Source of the DNA: RGIG6165 sp045538835
Lineage (GTDB): Bacteria; Bacillota; Clostridia; Oscillospirales; Feifaniaceae
Assembly: GCA_045538835.1 (NCBI GenBank)
Contig: JAZQEF010000018.1
Coordinates: forward strand, 186,001-250,000
DNA length: 64,000 nt
Reading direction: 5' to 3'
The notes beneath the pieces are model-generated. The model did not search any database. It saw only the letters and a program-made list of their open reading frames with translations, and was not told the origin of the DNA. Position numbers and translations under genes: made by a program. This document shows positions 26,686-35,271 of this stretch, piece after piece (positions within the stretch are counted from its first letter, which is position 1; every line of letters starts with the position of its first letter).

Positions 26686-26967
26686 ATGGCAGACGGAATT
26701 TACAAAGACTTTCTCACTTACAAGGGCAGACCTCTTGTGAGAAACGGCAATCTTATGTATTACGGCAGCCTTGCCGATAAATATGTAGTATTTATGATGA
26801 TACATGACAGCAGAGAAGTTGACGGCAAAGAACTTTCGGGTAAAGTCCAGATAGAACTTCAGTATACTGACCCTTCTGTCAAGGACAGAGTGGTAAAGAC
26901 AAGTACAAAAACCGGTCTTTACGCGGCTCTCGACCTTGCAAGTGTCTGGCTTGATATGGCTAAGTAA
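26686..26967 (+). CDS. Conserved small cytosolic protein, unknown function
   Basis: 93 residues, soluble, no signal or membrane segment. It starts MADGIYKDFLTYKGRPLVRNG and has beta-strand-like segments (YVVFMMIHDSREV, VQIELQYTD) and a C-terminal helix (LYAALDLASVWLDMAK). I recognise the style from uncharacterised clostridial genomes but no named domain. It lies 8 nt after ireB behind a clear GGAGG, and shares the downstream terminator, so it should be coexpressed with IreB. No function is claimed. Confidence 0.75.
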   Translation: MADGIYKDFLTYKGRPLVRNGNLMYYGSLADKYVVFMMIHDSREVDGKELSGKVQIELQYTDPSVKDRVVKTSTKTGLYAALDLASVWLDMAK

Positions 26968-26970
26968 GCA

Positions 26971-27003
26971 AAAAGCACTTATGAAATTTTCATAAGTGCT
27001 TTT
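26971..27003. terminator. Terminator shared by ireB unit and the Toprim gene
   Basis: AAAAGCACTTATGAAA and TTTCATAAGTGCTTTT are perfectly complementary around one T. The stop of the minus-strand Toprim gene lies inside the right arm. Confidence 0.9.
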
Positions 27004-27610
27004 CTTTTATCAAGTTTTCAAGTTCTTCTTTTGTAATGCGGTATGAGAGTGCTTTTAATAACAATGTATTGTTCATCGCTTTCGGAAGTGAAAGTTCTTT
27101 TTTTATTTTATCTCTCCTTGCCGTGCTGTCAGGCGCACCTATAAGACCAAGTTCATACAAATCCGCTGTTTCAAACTGATAGCAGATTTTTCTTTTCTTT
27201 TCAAAAGCGCCGCATTCATCGAGCGCTTTTTTTATAACAGATATCTCAACACCTTCAACGCCGAGTGTTCCCTCTGCAGAAGGCTTTTCTTTTCTCGCTT
27301 CCTTGCCGCGAATTTCCGGGATATAACAGTTTAATACATTCTCATCCCCTGCTATATCCCTTACAAAGTTTCTTATCTTAAAACCCGCATTATCGCTGTC
27401 AGTTACTATAAGTATTCCGCGACTGTTCGCACAGTCTTTTATGTACTGTCTTTTCTCTTTGTCTTTAAAAAGAGAAAAACCGCCGGTTATGAGTATTTCC
27501 GCATCTACGACAGACTCAAGTTTTATCTTGTCATATTTACCTTCAACAATGACAAGGCGGTCTATTTTAAGCCGTTTATCTTTATGAGCGCAAGTTCTAT
27601 CGCCTGCCAC
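26990..27610 (-). CDS. Toprim domain protein (DUF4093, RNase M5-like)
   Basis: 206 residues. The Toprim core is visible as LVIVEGKYDKIKLESVVDA (catalytic Glu) and ILIVTDSDNAGFKIRNFV (DxD), followed by the DUF4093 C-terminal region. Ribonuclease M5, which matures 5S rRNA, has the same architecture and similar size, so a related RNA-processing role is likely but not shown. The only in-frame start found is GTG 27610, inside the end of holA (49-nt overlap), with a weak Shine-Dalgarno. The 3' end runs into the shared terminator. Confidence 0.82.
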   Translation of the reverse strand: MAGDRTCAHKDKRLKIDRLVIVEGKYDKIKLESVVDAEILITGGFSLFKDKEKRQYIKDCANSRGILIVTDSDNAGFKIRNFVRDIAGDENVLNCYIPEIRGKEARKEKPSAEGTLGVEGVEISVIKKALDECGAFEKKRKICYQFETADLYELGLIGAPDSTARRDKIKKELSLPKAMNNTLLLKALSYRITKEELENLIKEKHL

Positions 27611-28617
27611 TTGTCACACCCGCTTCCCTTAAGTAATTGTTCACACTGTGCAAGTTCCAGATTTGCTTTTGCAAAAAAAGAGAGTGACCGTCTGCCACAC
27701 AGACGCTCATAATCCTTTATAAGCCACGATCTTGCAGGAGATAAATTCAGCGCCTTAAGTGTGTCAGCCTGAGAAAGTCTTTTATCCTTTGCCGCCGACA
27801 CAATCAGCAGTTCTCTGAAAGTGTTTCCGATAATACTCATCAAAACAGTTGGTTGTTCTTTTGCCGATCTGCACATATCAATGGTTTTAAGCGCCGATGC
27901 AATTCTGCCGCACACAATATCTTCAGCAATGGAAAAAACATTTCTTTCAAGACTTTTTGTGACAAGCCTGTCCAGCGTTTCTTTTGTTATTTCTTCACCT
28001 TTGGCATAAAGCGCGATTTTGGTTATCTCATTTTTGAGATTAAACATGTCACTGCCGCAGACCGACAACAAATATTTTGCCGCATCATATGTCACATTCA
28101 TACCCTGTGATGCAAACCCTTTTGTTATCCAATTTATAAGAACATTTACAGACAGTCTTTTAAATTCAACACCAAAACCGTGCTTTGAGAGCGTTTCTAT
28201 CATCTTTTTACGGCGTTTTATCTTGTCGTATTCACCCTCATCAAGAAACATATTGTCATAGTAAAAGAGAATACATATTCCTTCACCGCACTCATCGAGT
28301 GCGGTGAGAAGCACTTTTCTGTCACCTTCCGCTAATGCATCAATATCCAGGTTGCGCAGTACTATAAATTTATCTGCCACACCGAATGAAATGTTTTGTA
28401 TCTCATCAAGAAATGAATCTATTTCAAAATCAAGTGCATCAAAAGTAATTGCCGCAAAATCATCATCAGAACTTGCAGTTACCGACTTTTTGAGCATCTC
28501 ATAATAATGTTGTTTGAGATACTCTTCCTCGCCAAAAAAGATGTATACGCCATCTTTCTCGCCGCTTTTTATTAACTTTTTAAGTTCCTCTACTCTGTCT
28601 GACTTGTTTATAGACAT
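27562..28617 (-). CDS. holA: DNA polymerase III delta subunit
   Basis: Clamp-loader subunit that opens the beta clamp. The N-terminal GVYIFFGEEEYLKQHYYEMLKK matches the delta family, and domain III text (SVCGSDMFNLKNEITKIALYA) follows near residue 200. About 351 residues. The frame extends 11 codons further, but ATG 28617 has AAGGGA at good spacing and the family N-terminus. It overlaps the comEC 3' end by 38 nt, a comEC-holA order common in bacteria. Confidence 0.93.
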   Translation of the reverse strand: MSINKSDRVEELKKLIKSGEKDGVYIFFGEEEYLKQHYYEMLKKSVTASSDDDFAAITFDALDFEIDSFLDEIQNISFGVADKFIVLRNLDIDALAEGDRKVLLTALDECGEGICILFYYDNMFLDEGEYDKIKRRKKMIETLSKHGFGVEFKRLSVNVLINWITKGFASQGMNVTYDAAKYLLSVCGSDMFNLKNEITKIALYAKGEEITKETLDRLVTKSLERNVFSIAEDIVCGRIASALKTIDMCRSAKEQPTVLMSIIGNTFRELLIVSAAKDKRLSQADTLKALNLSPARSWLIKDYERLCGRRSLSFFAKANLELAQCEQLLKGSGCDKWQAIELALIKINGLK

Positions 28618-30745
28618 CGTTATCCCTTTCGGTTTTAATATCATACTCACCGTTTCCGATTGTTCTGATTTCTATTGTACCACAATCGCCCACCGTGTAA
28701 ATATTGTTTTGAAAAAACTTTTCAAGTATTTTCATATTGTCATAATCAGAAGTTAATGAACTGATATTTCCTGCAATTGCAAGTTTTGCATTTCGTTCTA
28801 TCATAAAATTAACATCCGGGCACTTACCTGCAAATAATACCACATCGGCATCGACGGTTTCATATAAACTCTTCTTGTCATATTTTCCAATGAGCAAAAA
28901 AGAACTTTTTCCTCTGCTGATATGCGTTGCAAGTGAATCACCGTAAGAAAATAACGTGATATCATTACCGCCAAATTCTATGGGAGTTTTATCAATTTTT
29001 CCGTTTATGTACCACTCTTGGATTTCGATATTTGTTTTAAGCAGTTCAATAAAATCTTTACTGCCTCCGTTTATTACTACTTTATCAAGTTCATATACAC
29101 CGTGATCCGCCAAGGAATCGCAAATTCTGTATATCGCATTTTCAGGAGCAAACGAAAAATCACCTTCTATGATCGCCATTGCCTTTTTGTCTTCAATCAA
29201 AAGGACACAGTTTCCGCTGTAAGTTTCAGTCTGTATAAGTGTTACACCGTCAAACCGATTCGTTATAAAAGATGCACCTGCCGCCACTCCGACAAGTATA
29301 ATAAACGCAAGTATTGCTTTATTTACAAAATGTTTTCCTGTGATTTTACACATAAGGAGAAGCACAAGCGCTGCCACAAATAATATAAAAGTTACTCTTT
29401 GTGTGAATAGATTTCCCAAGACATCGTATTGCAGTACTACCGATACAATTTTATCTATGTATCTTATCAGCAATGTCAATATAACTGCTATCGGTTTTAC
29501 AGGAAAAACAAGAAGAACTATAGACAGCAGAAGAACAGGGGCAATCGCCCACAAACTAAGCATATTTGTTAAAGGCGAGAGCATTGTACTTGCATCAAAG
29601 CAAATTACAATTACCGGTAAAGTAAAAAACATGACCGCCACCGACGTTCCCAGAATATTGGATACTTTATACGTCAATGTATTCCTTAATTTCACAACTT
29701 CAAAACACCTTAAGAAAAATGCGCAAAAATATTTCGCAACAGTAATCAAGGACAAAACTGCAAGAAACGAGAGCAAAAATCCCACATCCGTCGCTGCATA
29801 AGGACCGCTCATACATATAATTGCACCTGCAAGACAGAGTGAAGTCATCATATCCGCCCTTCTGTTTGTGAAATATGAGAAGCAAAGCACAATCGTCATT
29901 ATTCCCGCACGCTGAACAGAAGGTGTGAATCCCACAAGCCACATAAAGAAAAATACAGCGCCTGCGAGAATAAAAGCCAAAGACTTTCTCTTTACGTAAA
30001 ATAACCTCAGAAATATAATAAGCATTCCCACAATTGCAGAGAGATGCAGTCCTGAAACTGCAAACATATGAGAAATTCCTGATGCCGAATATTTATTTTT
30101 CTGTGCTATACCGATACCGCTTTTATCTCCGAGTAATATGCCTGTTACTTTACCTGCCGTATCTTTATCAAGTATTGACACAAATCGGTTTTTAATGACG
30201 CCACGCAGATAATCTGATGCAACAAGAATTTTATCTTTTTCATAAGTTGGCGTTATTTTAGGAGATGACATCTGCAAATAGATATTATCGGAAAGGTCAT
30301 ACAGTGCCTCATTATACAGTCCATTTGTACTTTCCGGTATCTCAGCATTGCCCGACACAAAAAGATATTCACCGGCAAGAACTTTCTCCTCAAAATAAAC
30401 TGTCATCTTAAACGGCGTTACCTTTTTGCCATCGATTCGGGATACTTTTACAGTTTCTTCGTCAAGAACACAACCATAAAAACTGTGGTCTTTCTCATCT
30501 GCGTAACCTATCGCCTTTTCACAGGATAAACTGTATCCCGTGTAAAAGACAACAAATGCAAGCATTACCGCACCGCTTATCACTAAAAATCTTTTTGATT
30601 TTTTAAATCTGATAAGACCGACAACAAACGATATGACAAAAAGAGACAGACACAATGTGACTGCCTCTTGCAATTTGGTTAAAGCACATATAAGCGACAC
30701 AATTATGACTGTGCCGCAGAAAAGTGCGAGCGGTCTTTTCATCAA
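28580..30745 (-). CDS. comEC: ComEC/Rec2 competence channel with degenerate C-terminal domain
   Basis: Membrane channel for import of single-stranded DNA. It has an N-terminal soluble OB-like DUF4131 region after two membrane segments. The Competence domain then follows with GDKSGIGIAQKNKYSASGISHMFAVSGLHLSAI (core SGLHLS motif) and about eight more membrane helices. The C-terminal part (from about residue 495) aligns in position with the metallo-beta-lactamase-like domain, but where the HxHxDH ligands should be it reads VVINGGSKDF. Family length is 700-800, so it is not truncated. Start overlaps the upstream ligase-like gene as ATGA. Confidence 0.92.
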   Translation of the reverse strand: MMKRPLALFCGTVIIVSLICALTKLQEAVTLCLSLFVISFVVGLIRFKKSKRFLVISGAVMLAFVVFYTGYSLSCEKAIGYADEKDHSFYGCVLDEETVKVSRIDGKKVTPFKMTVYFEEKVLAGEYLFVSGNAEIPESTNGLYNEALYDLSDNIYLQMSSPKITPTYEKDKILVASDYLRGVIKNRFVSILDKDTAGKVTGILLGDKSGIGIAQKNKYSASGISHMFAVSGLHLSAIVGMLIIFLRLFYVKRKSLAFILAGAVFFFMWLVGFTPSVQRAGIMTIVLCFSYFTNRRADMMTSLCLAGAIICMSGPYAATDVGFLLSFLAVLSLITVAKYFCAFFLRCFEVVKLRNTLTYKVSNILGTSVAVMFFTLPVIVICFDASTMLSPLTNMLSLWAIAPVLLLSIVLLVFPVKPIAVILTLLIRYIDKIVSVVLQYDVLGNLFTQRVTFILFVAALVLLLMCKITGKHFVNKAILAFIILVGVAAGASFITNRFDGVTLIQTETYSGNCVLLIEDKKAMAIIEGDFSFAPENAIYRICDSLADHGVYELDKVVINGGSKDFIELLKTNIEIQEWYINGKIDKTPIEFGGNDITLFSYGDSLATHISRGKSSFLLIGKYDKKSLYETVDADVVLFAGKCPDVNFMIERNAKLAIAGNISSLTSDYDNMKILEKFFQNNIYTVGDCGTIEIRTIGNGEYDIKTERDNDVYKQVRQSRGT

Positions 30746-31437
30746 ACTTTTCTTATAAGGCCGAAAGGAGTCTGCTGACCGGACTGACCGAGAGGGTTAT
30801 CTTTGAGTATTCTTGCAATTTTTTCTCTGTCCATATCTTCATGAGAAATGCCAAGCACCTTGCCTTTTAAATCATTGACATCGACGATAGCCGTTTTCTG
30901 ACCGATAGCATCTGCAACTTTCTTAGCCACCTCATCAGGCTTATCGGGTCCGAGTACAACATACTTGTTGTAGGGCGGAAGTGTATTGGGACAGGGACCG
31001 TCTATTGATTCAGCCTTATAGCCTGCAATCTTATAAAACCAACCTCTTTTGCCCAGAAGTTTGCCTATTGCAGATATAAACGCCGCAAACAGAATTCTTA
31101 CTCTGCCACATTCCTGAAGCGCCATTTCCATAGTTTCGGGAATACCAAGTCCTATACCGTAAGGTGACTTATAAACAAACTTTACAAGTATCTTTGCAAG
31201 TCTGCTCGGACGTATATCTGCCATAGGTACTGCTCTGCCCTGTGAGCAGGCAACACTCTTTTCACTCATAAAGAGTATATCACCTTCCTGAAGATGCGGC
31301 AGAGCAAATTCTTTTGCCACATCAACTATATCGTCAGTATTCACGATAACTTTTGTTTTTATGGGCAGACGAAGATACTTTTCTCCGTCAACTTCGATTA
31401 TTTCGTTTTTTCCTTCATTTACTGTTAATTCACTCAT
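30742..31437 (-). CDS. CofE-like coenzyme F420:L-glutamate ligase family protein
   Basis: 231 residues with the F420-ligase-type fold: LRLPIKTKVIVNTDDIVDV at the start, then EGDILFMSEKSVACSQGR, and a C-terminal IGQKTAIVDVNDLKGKVLGIS block. The archaeal and actinobacterial homologues add glutamate to F420-0. Clostridia with this gene generally lack F420 biosynthesis, so the substrate here is probably another acid plus amino acid; this is inference. ATG 31437 has GGAG 7 nt upstream, whereas ATG 31443 is 1 nt away from it. Overlaps comEC by 4 nt. Confidence 0.8.
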   Translation of the reverse strand: MSELTVNEGKNEIIEVDGEKYLRLPIKTKVIVNTDDIVDVAKEFALPHLQEGDILFMSEKSVACSQGRAVPMADIRPSRLAKILVKFVYKSPYGIGLGIPETMEMALQECGRVRILFAAFISAIGKLLGKRGWFYKIAGYKAESIDGPCPNTLPPYNKYVVLGPDKPDEVAKKVADAIGQKTAIVDVNDLKGKVLGISHEDMDREKIARILKDNPLGQSGQQTPFGLIRKV

Positions 31438-31462
31438 TTTCATTCTCCTTCAACTACTGATA

Positions 31463-32005
31463 CTACTTCTTAAAAAAAAGCGGTAGTTCTTCAAGATATG
31501 TAATATCTTTTCTTCCTATAGCATCGCCCTCTGCAAGTATTGACATTCTTGCAACGATGTTTCCCCCTGCCTCTTTTACAAGTTTTTCAAGTGCCGCAAG
31601 CGATTCGCCCGTACTGATAACATCATCAACAATGACAACACGCTTGCCTTGCATTGCTTTCACATCTTTTTCATCGATATAAAGTGTCTGCACTTTTGCA
31701 GTTGTTATGGATTTAACCTCCACTTTAAGAGGATTTACCATATACGCTTTAAGCGCTTTTCTGGCAAGAACATACTTGTTTTCCCCCGTCTGTCTTGCCA
31801 TTTCGTGAATAAGCGGTATACCCTTTGATTCCGCAGTTATCATTATATCGTGCGGCGGCATTTTTTTTATAAGTTCTGCCGCACAGGCACATGTGAGTTC
31901 AACATCACCGAAAATTACAAATCCCGCAATATCAAGTTTTTCATTTACCGGACAAATGGGCAGGTCACGCTCAAGTCCCGCTACTTTAATTCTGTAGTAC
32001 TCCAT
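31463..32005 (-). CDS. Type I phosphoribosyltransferase (Apt/Xpt-like)
   Basis: 180 residues. The PRPP loop VVIVDDVISTGESLAALEKL lies near residues 123-142; an upstream TAESKGIPLIHEMARQTG block and VLARKALKAYM match purine-type phosphoribosyltransferases such as adenine or xanthine enzymes. The base specificity cannot be told from sequence. GGAGG lies 10 nt upstream of ATG 32005, which sits inside the end of the HIT gene (25-nt overlap), so the two are tightly coupled. Confidence 0.83.
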   Translation of the reverse strand: MEYYRIKVAGLERDLPICPVNEKLDIAGFVIFGDVELTCACAAELIKKMPPHDIMITAESKGIPLIHEMARQTGENKYVLARKALKAYMVNPLKVEVKSITTAKVQTLYIDEKDVKAMQGKRVVIVDDVISTGESLAALEKLVKEAGGNIVARMSILAEGDAIGRKDITYLEELPLFFKK

Positions 32006-32337
32006 AATACTCTGCCCTCCTTGTTGGACAATATATGGAAGTGAATATGCATTACGCTCTGTCCCGCATTTTCACCGCAGTTGTTAAGCACCTGAAAATT
32101 GTTTTCTATTCCGAGTTTTTTTGTCACTTTTGAAACTGCTTCAAAAACGTGTGCAATGATACCGCTGTTACTCTCATCTATCTCGTCGGCACAGCAGATA
32201 TGCTTTTTGGGTATTACAAGCAGATGTGTGTCTGCAAGAGGATTAAGGTCATGTATCACAATGACATTCTCATCCTCATACTCCTTTTTTGAGGGAATAT
32301 CACCGTTTATTATTTTGCAAAAAATACAGTCGTTCAT
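31981..32337 (-). CDS. HIT family nucleotide hydrolase/transferase
   Basis: 118 residues with the histidine triad HIHFHIL near residue 98-104 and the N-terminal zinc-type CIFCKIINGDIPSKKEYED. Proteins of this Hint-like branch hydrolyse adenosine 5'-phosphoramidates or related nucleotides; the natural substrate is unclear. It is placed directly downstream of alaS (11-nt gap). Hint enzymes can act on aminoacyl-adenylates, which makes the position suggestive but not proof of function. Confidence 0.9.
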   Translation of the reverse strand: MNDCIFCKIINGDIPSKKEYEDENVIVIHDLNPLADTHLLVIPKKHICCADEIDESNSGIIAHVFEAVSKVTKKLGIENNFQVLNNCGENAGQSVMHIHFHILSNKEGRVLWSTTELK

Positions 32338-32348
32338 ACTCTCGCTCC

Positions 32349-34982
32349 TTATCCAAGTAACGTCTTCACTATTTCGGGAAGTGCCTCAAATGCATCGGGC
32401 ACTTTTGAAACGTCTTTACAACTACCCATTGCACTGTCGGGCTTACCGCCGCCGCCGCCGCCTGTTATCTCGGAAACTTTCGCAATGACCTTACCTGCCG
32501 CAACACCTGCTGCAACTGCCTTTTTACCGCAGGCAACAAGAACTGTTGCTTTTCCGCCTGCTTCGCCGACAAGAACTGCAACCGCAGACTCTTCTTTATC
32601 ACGGATAGTGTCACCCATCGTGCGCAGTTCGGGAGCAGCGCCCTTTATCTTTGCAGTAACTATCTTAAGACCGCCCACTTCAACTGCTGATTTGAGTATG
32701 TCGTCAGACGCGCTTCCTGCAAGTTTTGAATTAAGCGATTCAATTTCTTTCTGTGCTTCCTTGAGTTCTTTATCAAGTTGCTTTGCTTTTGCTTCTACTT
32801 CGTGTGAACCTGCCTTGAAGGTCTTTGCAACATTGTCTATAACACCCTGCTTTTCATTTACAAGTGAAATGATGTTAAGACCTGTTGTACCTTCAATTCT
32901 GCGCACACCTGCCGCAACGGAAGTCTCTGAAATAATTTTGAAAAGACCTATCTTACCCGAATTTAAAACGTGTGTGCCGCCGCAGAACTCAGTAGAAATA
33001 TCACCCATTTTTACAACGCGTACAACATCACCGTACTTTTCGCCGAAAAGTGCCATTGCACCGAGTTTTTTAGCCTCATCAATAGGCATCTCTTTCATCT
33101 CGTTAGTGATATTCTCTAAAATTGCATTGTTTACAAAGTTTTCTACTGCTTTAAGTTCGTCAGGAGTAACAGATGCAAAATGTGTAAAGTCAAAACGTAC
33201 TCTGCTCTCGTCAACATAAGAACCTGCCTGTTCAACATGTGTGCCGAGTGTGTTTCGAAGCGCCGCCTGGAGAAGATGCGCCGCAGAGTGGTTTCTCATT
33301 ATAGCCTTACGTCTGTCAGTATCAATGGCAAGAGTTACCGTGTCACCTACAGTTATCTGACCTTTTGTCACTTTGGATATATGCAGGAACTTTTTATCAT
33401 GTGTCTTCTTACAGTCTGACACTTCTGCGGCAAATGCATCACTTGTAATAACACCGCTGTCGCCGACCTGACCGCCGCTTTCGCCGTAGAAAGGCGTTTT
33501 ATCTGTGATAATAGTAACGCTGTCACCCTCAGATGCTGCAGTAACTATTTCATCACCGTTTATAATTGCAAGCACTTTGCCCTGTGCTGTATTTTCGGTA
33601 TAACCGACAAATTCTGTTTCGGGTGTGTTTACTTTTCCGAGAATATCCTCTGCCCAAGCAGACTCGTTTTTTGCGTTATGAGCATCTCTTGCACGCTTCT
33701 TCTGTGCATCCATCATAACAGCAAAATCATCTTCATTGACAGATATGCCCTTTTCTTCAGCAATGTCTTTTGTGAGGTCAAGCGGGAAACCGTATGTGTC
33801 ATAAAGTTTGAATGCCTGCTCACCCGAGAGTTCATTTCCGCCTGCTGCCTTGACTTCATCAATGTACGAAGCAAGAATCGAAAGGCCCTGATCTATTGTC
33901 TGATTGAAGGAAAGTTCCTCATTGTATATGAGTTTTCTGATATAATCCTGCTTTTCTGTAAGTTCGGGATATGCACCGCCGCTCTGCTCGATAACCTTGT
34001 TGCAGAGTTCATGCAGGAAAGGCTTTTTAAGACCGAGAAGTCTGCCGTGTCTTGCCGCACGTCTGATAAGTCTTCTGAGGACATATCCTCTGCCTTCATT
34101 TGACGGAATAACACCGTCAGCGATCATCATTGTTGTGCCTCTTATATGGTCGGTGATAACACGGATAGAAACGTCCTTATCATTGTCCTTGCCGTATTCC
34201 ACACCTGTCATCTTAGCAATTTCCTTGATGATGTCGGCAATAGTGTCAACTTCAAACATATTGTCAACGCCCTGCATTACGCAAGCGAGACGCTCAAGTC
34301 CCATACCTGTGTCTATGTTGGGATGCTCAAGTCTGTTGTAATTACCTGCTTCATCCCTGTCAAACTGTGTGAAAACATTGTTCCAGACTTCAACGTATCT
34401 GTCGCAGTCACAACCAACTGCACAACCGGGCTTTCCGCAGCCTTTTTCGGGACCTCTGTCAATATAAATTTCAGAACAAGGACCGCAGGGACCTGTTCCG
34501 TGTTCCCAGAAGTTATCTTCCTTACCGAGACGAACAATTCTGTCGGGCGAAACTCCGACATTCTTTGTCCAGATTTCAAAAGCCTCATCATCTTCTTCAT
34601 AGATCGATACCCAAATCTTATCTACCGGTATTTCCATAACTTTTGTGAGAAATTCCCACGACCATGCAGTTGCCTCTTTCTTGAAGTAATCACCGAAAGA
34701 AAAGTTTCCGAGCATTTCAAAGAAAGTACCATGTCTCGCCGTTTTGCCGACTCTTTCAATATCGGGGGTTCTGATACACTTCTGACAAGTTGTAACCCTC
34801 TTTCTCGGCGGAACTTCCTGACCTGTAAAATAACGCTTGAGAGGCGCCATACCCGAGTTGATAAGAAGCAAACTCGGATCGTTCTTGGGAACGAGAGAGA
34901 ATGAGGGCATTCTCAGATGTCCTTTACTCTCGAAAAATGAAAGATACTTTTCACGTATCTCATTTAAACCCATATACTCCAT
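32349..34982 (-). CDS. alaS: Alanyl-tRNA synthetase
   Basis: Charges tRNA-Ala and edits mischarged Ser/Gly. Class II core (TCQKCIRTPDIERVGKTARH, NFSFGDYFK) is N-terminal. The editing domain zinc motif HSAAHLLQAAL (near 565) pairs with CGGTHV (near 667), and the C-terminal glycine-rich GGGGGGKPDSAMGSC closes the C-Ala domain. Length 877 is typical. ATG 34982 has GAGGAG 7 nt upstream. Controlled by the Ala T-box at 35020-35245. Confidence 0.98.
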   Translation of the reverse strand: MEYMGLNEIREKYLSFFESKGHLRMPSFSLVPKNDPSLLLINSGMAPLKRYFTGQEVPPRKRVTTCQKCIRTPDIERVGKTARHGTFFEMLGNFSFGDYFKKEATAWSWEFLTKVMEIPVDKIWVSIYEEDDEAFEIWTKNVGVSPDRIVRLGKEDNFWEHGTGPCGPCSEIYIDRGPEKGCGKPGCAVGCDCDRYVEVWNNVFTQFDRDEAGNYNRLEHPNIDTGMGLERLACVMQGVDNMFEVDTIADIIKEIAKMTGVEYGKDNDKDVSIRVITDHIRGTTMMIADGVIPSNEGRGYVLRRLIRRAARHGRLLGLKKPFLHELCNKVIEQSGGAYPELTEKQDYIRKLIYNEELSFNQTIDQGLSILASYIDEVKAAGGNELSGEQAFKLYDTYGFPLDLTKDIAEEKGISVNEDDFAVMMDAQKKRARDAHNAKNESAWAEDILGKVNTPETEFVGYTENTAQGKVLAIINGDEIVTAASEGDSVTIITDKTPFYGESGGQVGDSGVITSDAFAAEVSDCKKTHDKKFLHISKVTKGQITVGDTVTLAIDTDRRKAIMRNHSAAHLLQAALRNTLGTHVEQAGSYVDESRVRFDFTHFASVTPDELKAVENFVNNAILENITNEMKEMPIDEAKKLGAMALFGEKYGDVVRVVKMGDISTEFCGGTHVLNSGKIGLFKIISETSVAAGVRRIEGTTGLNIISLVNEKQGVIDNVAKTFKAGSHEVEAKAKQLDKELKEAQKEIESLNSKLAGSASDDILKSAVEVGGLKIVTAKIKGAAPELRTMGDTIRDKEESAVAVLVGEAGGKATVLVACGKKAVAAGVAAGKVIAKVSEITGGGGGGKPDSAMGSCKDVSKVPDAFEALPEIVKTLLG

Positions 34983-35019
34983 GATTTTTCTCCTCTATGT
35001 TAAAAATTTTTGACAAAAA

Positions 35020-35245
35020 TAAATGCTCTCATCCCATAATCAGGGACGAGAGCAAAAAACTCACGCGGTACCACCCTTATTCCTGCATAAAGCAGACACT
35101 TTAGGTCGGGTTTTAACGCACCCGTTGCGGCCTTTCGGGCAACTCAGAAAACAGCCTTCACATAAACCGGCTTAAAGGGGCTCACAGCCACGGCACCCTA
35201 TCTCTCTGTAAGTCAAGAATATGCTACTCTTTTTCTTCACAGTCT
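35020..35245 (-). promoter_or_regulatory. T-box riboswitch, alanine specifier (GCU)
   Basis: Minus-strand leader of alaS. AGTA of the S-turn is the complement of 35225-35228. GAA-G-GCT (35159 down to 35153) sets the specifier GCT (Ala) at 35153-35155. The antiterminator GGGTGGTACCGCG is the complement of 35064-35076. The terminator stem is at 35024-35052 (GCTCTC-TCCC arms with a loop) followed by a T-rich ATTTATTTTTG. The layout and specifier agree with alaS. Confidence 0.95.
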
Positions 35246-35271
35246 TTATATATTAGAATAAATATATATTA

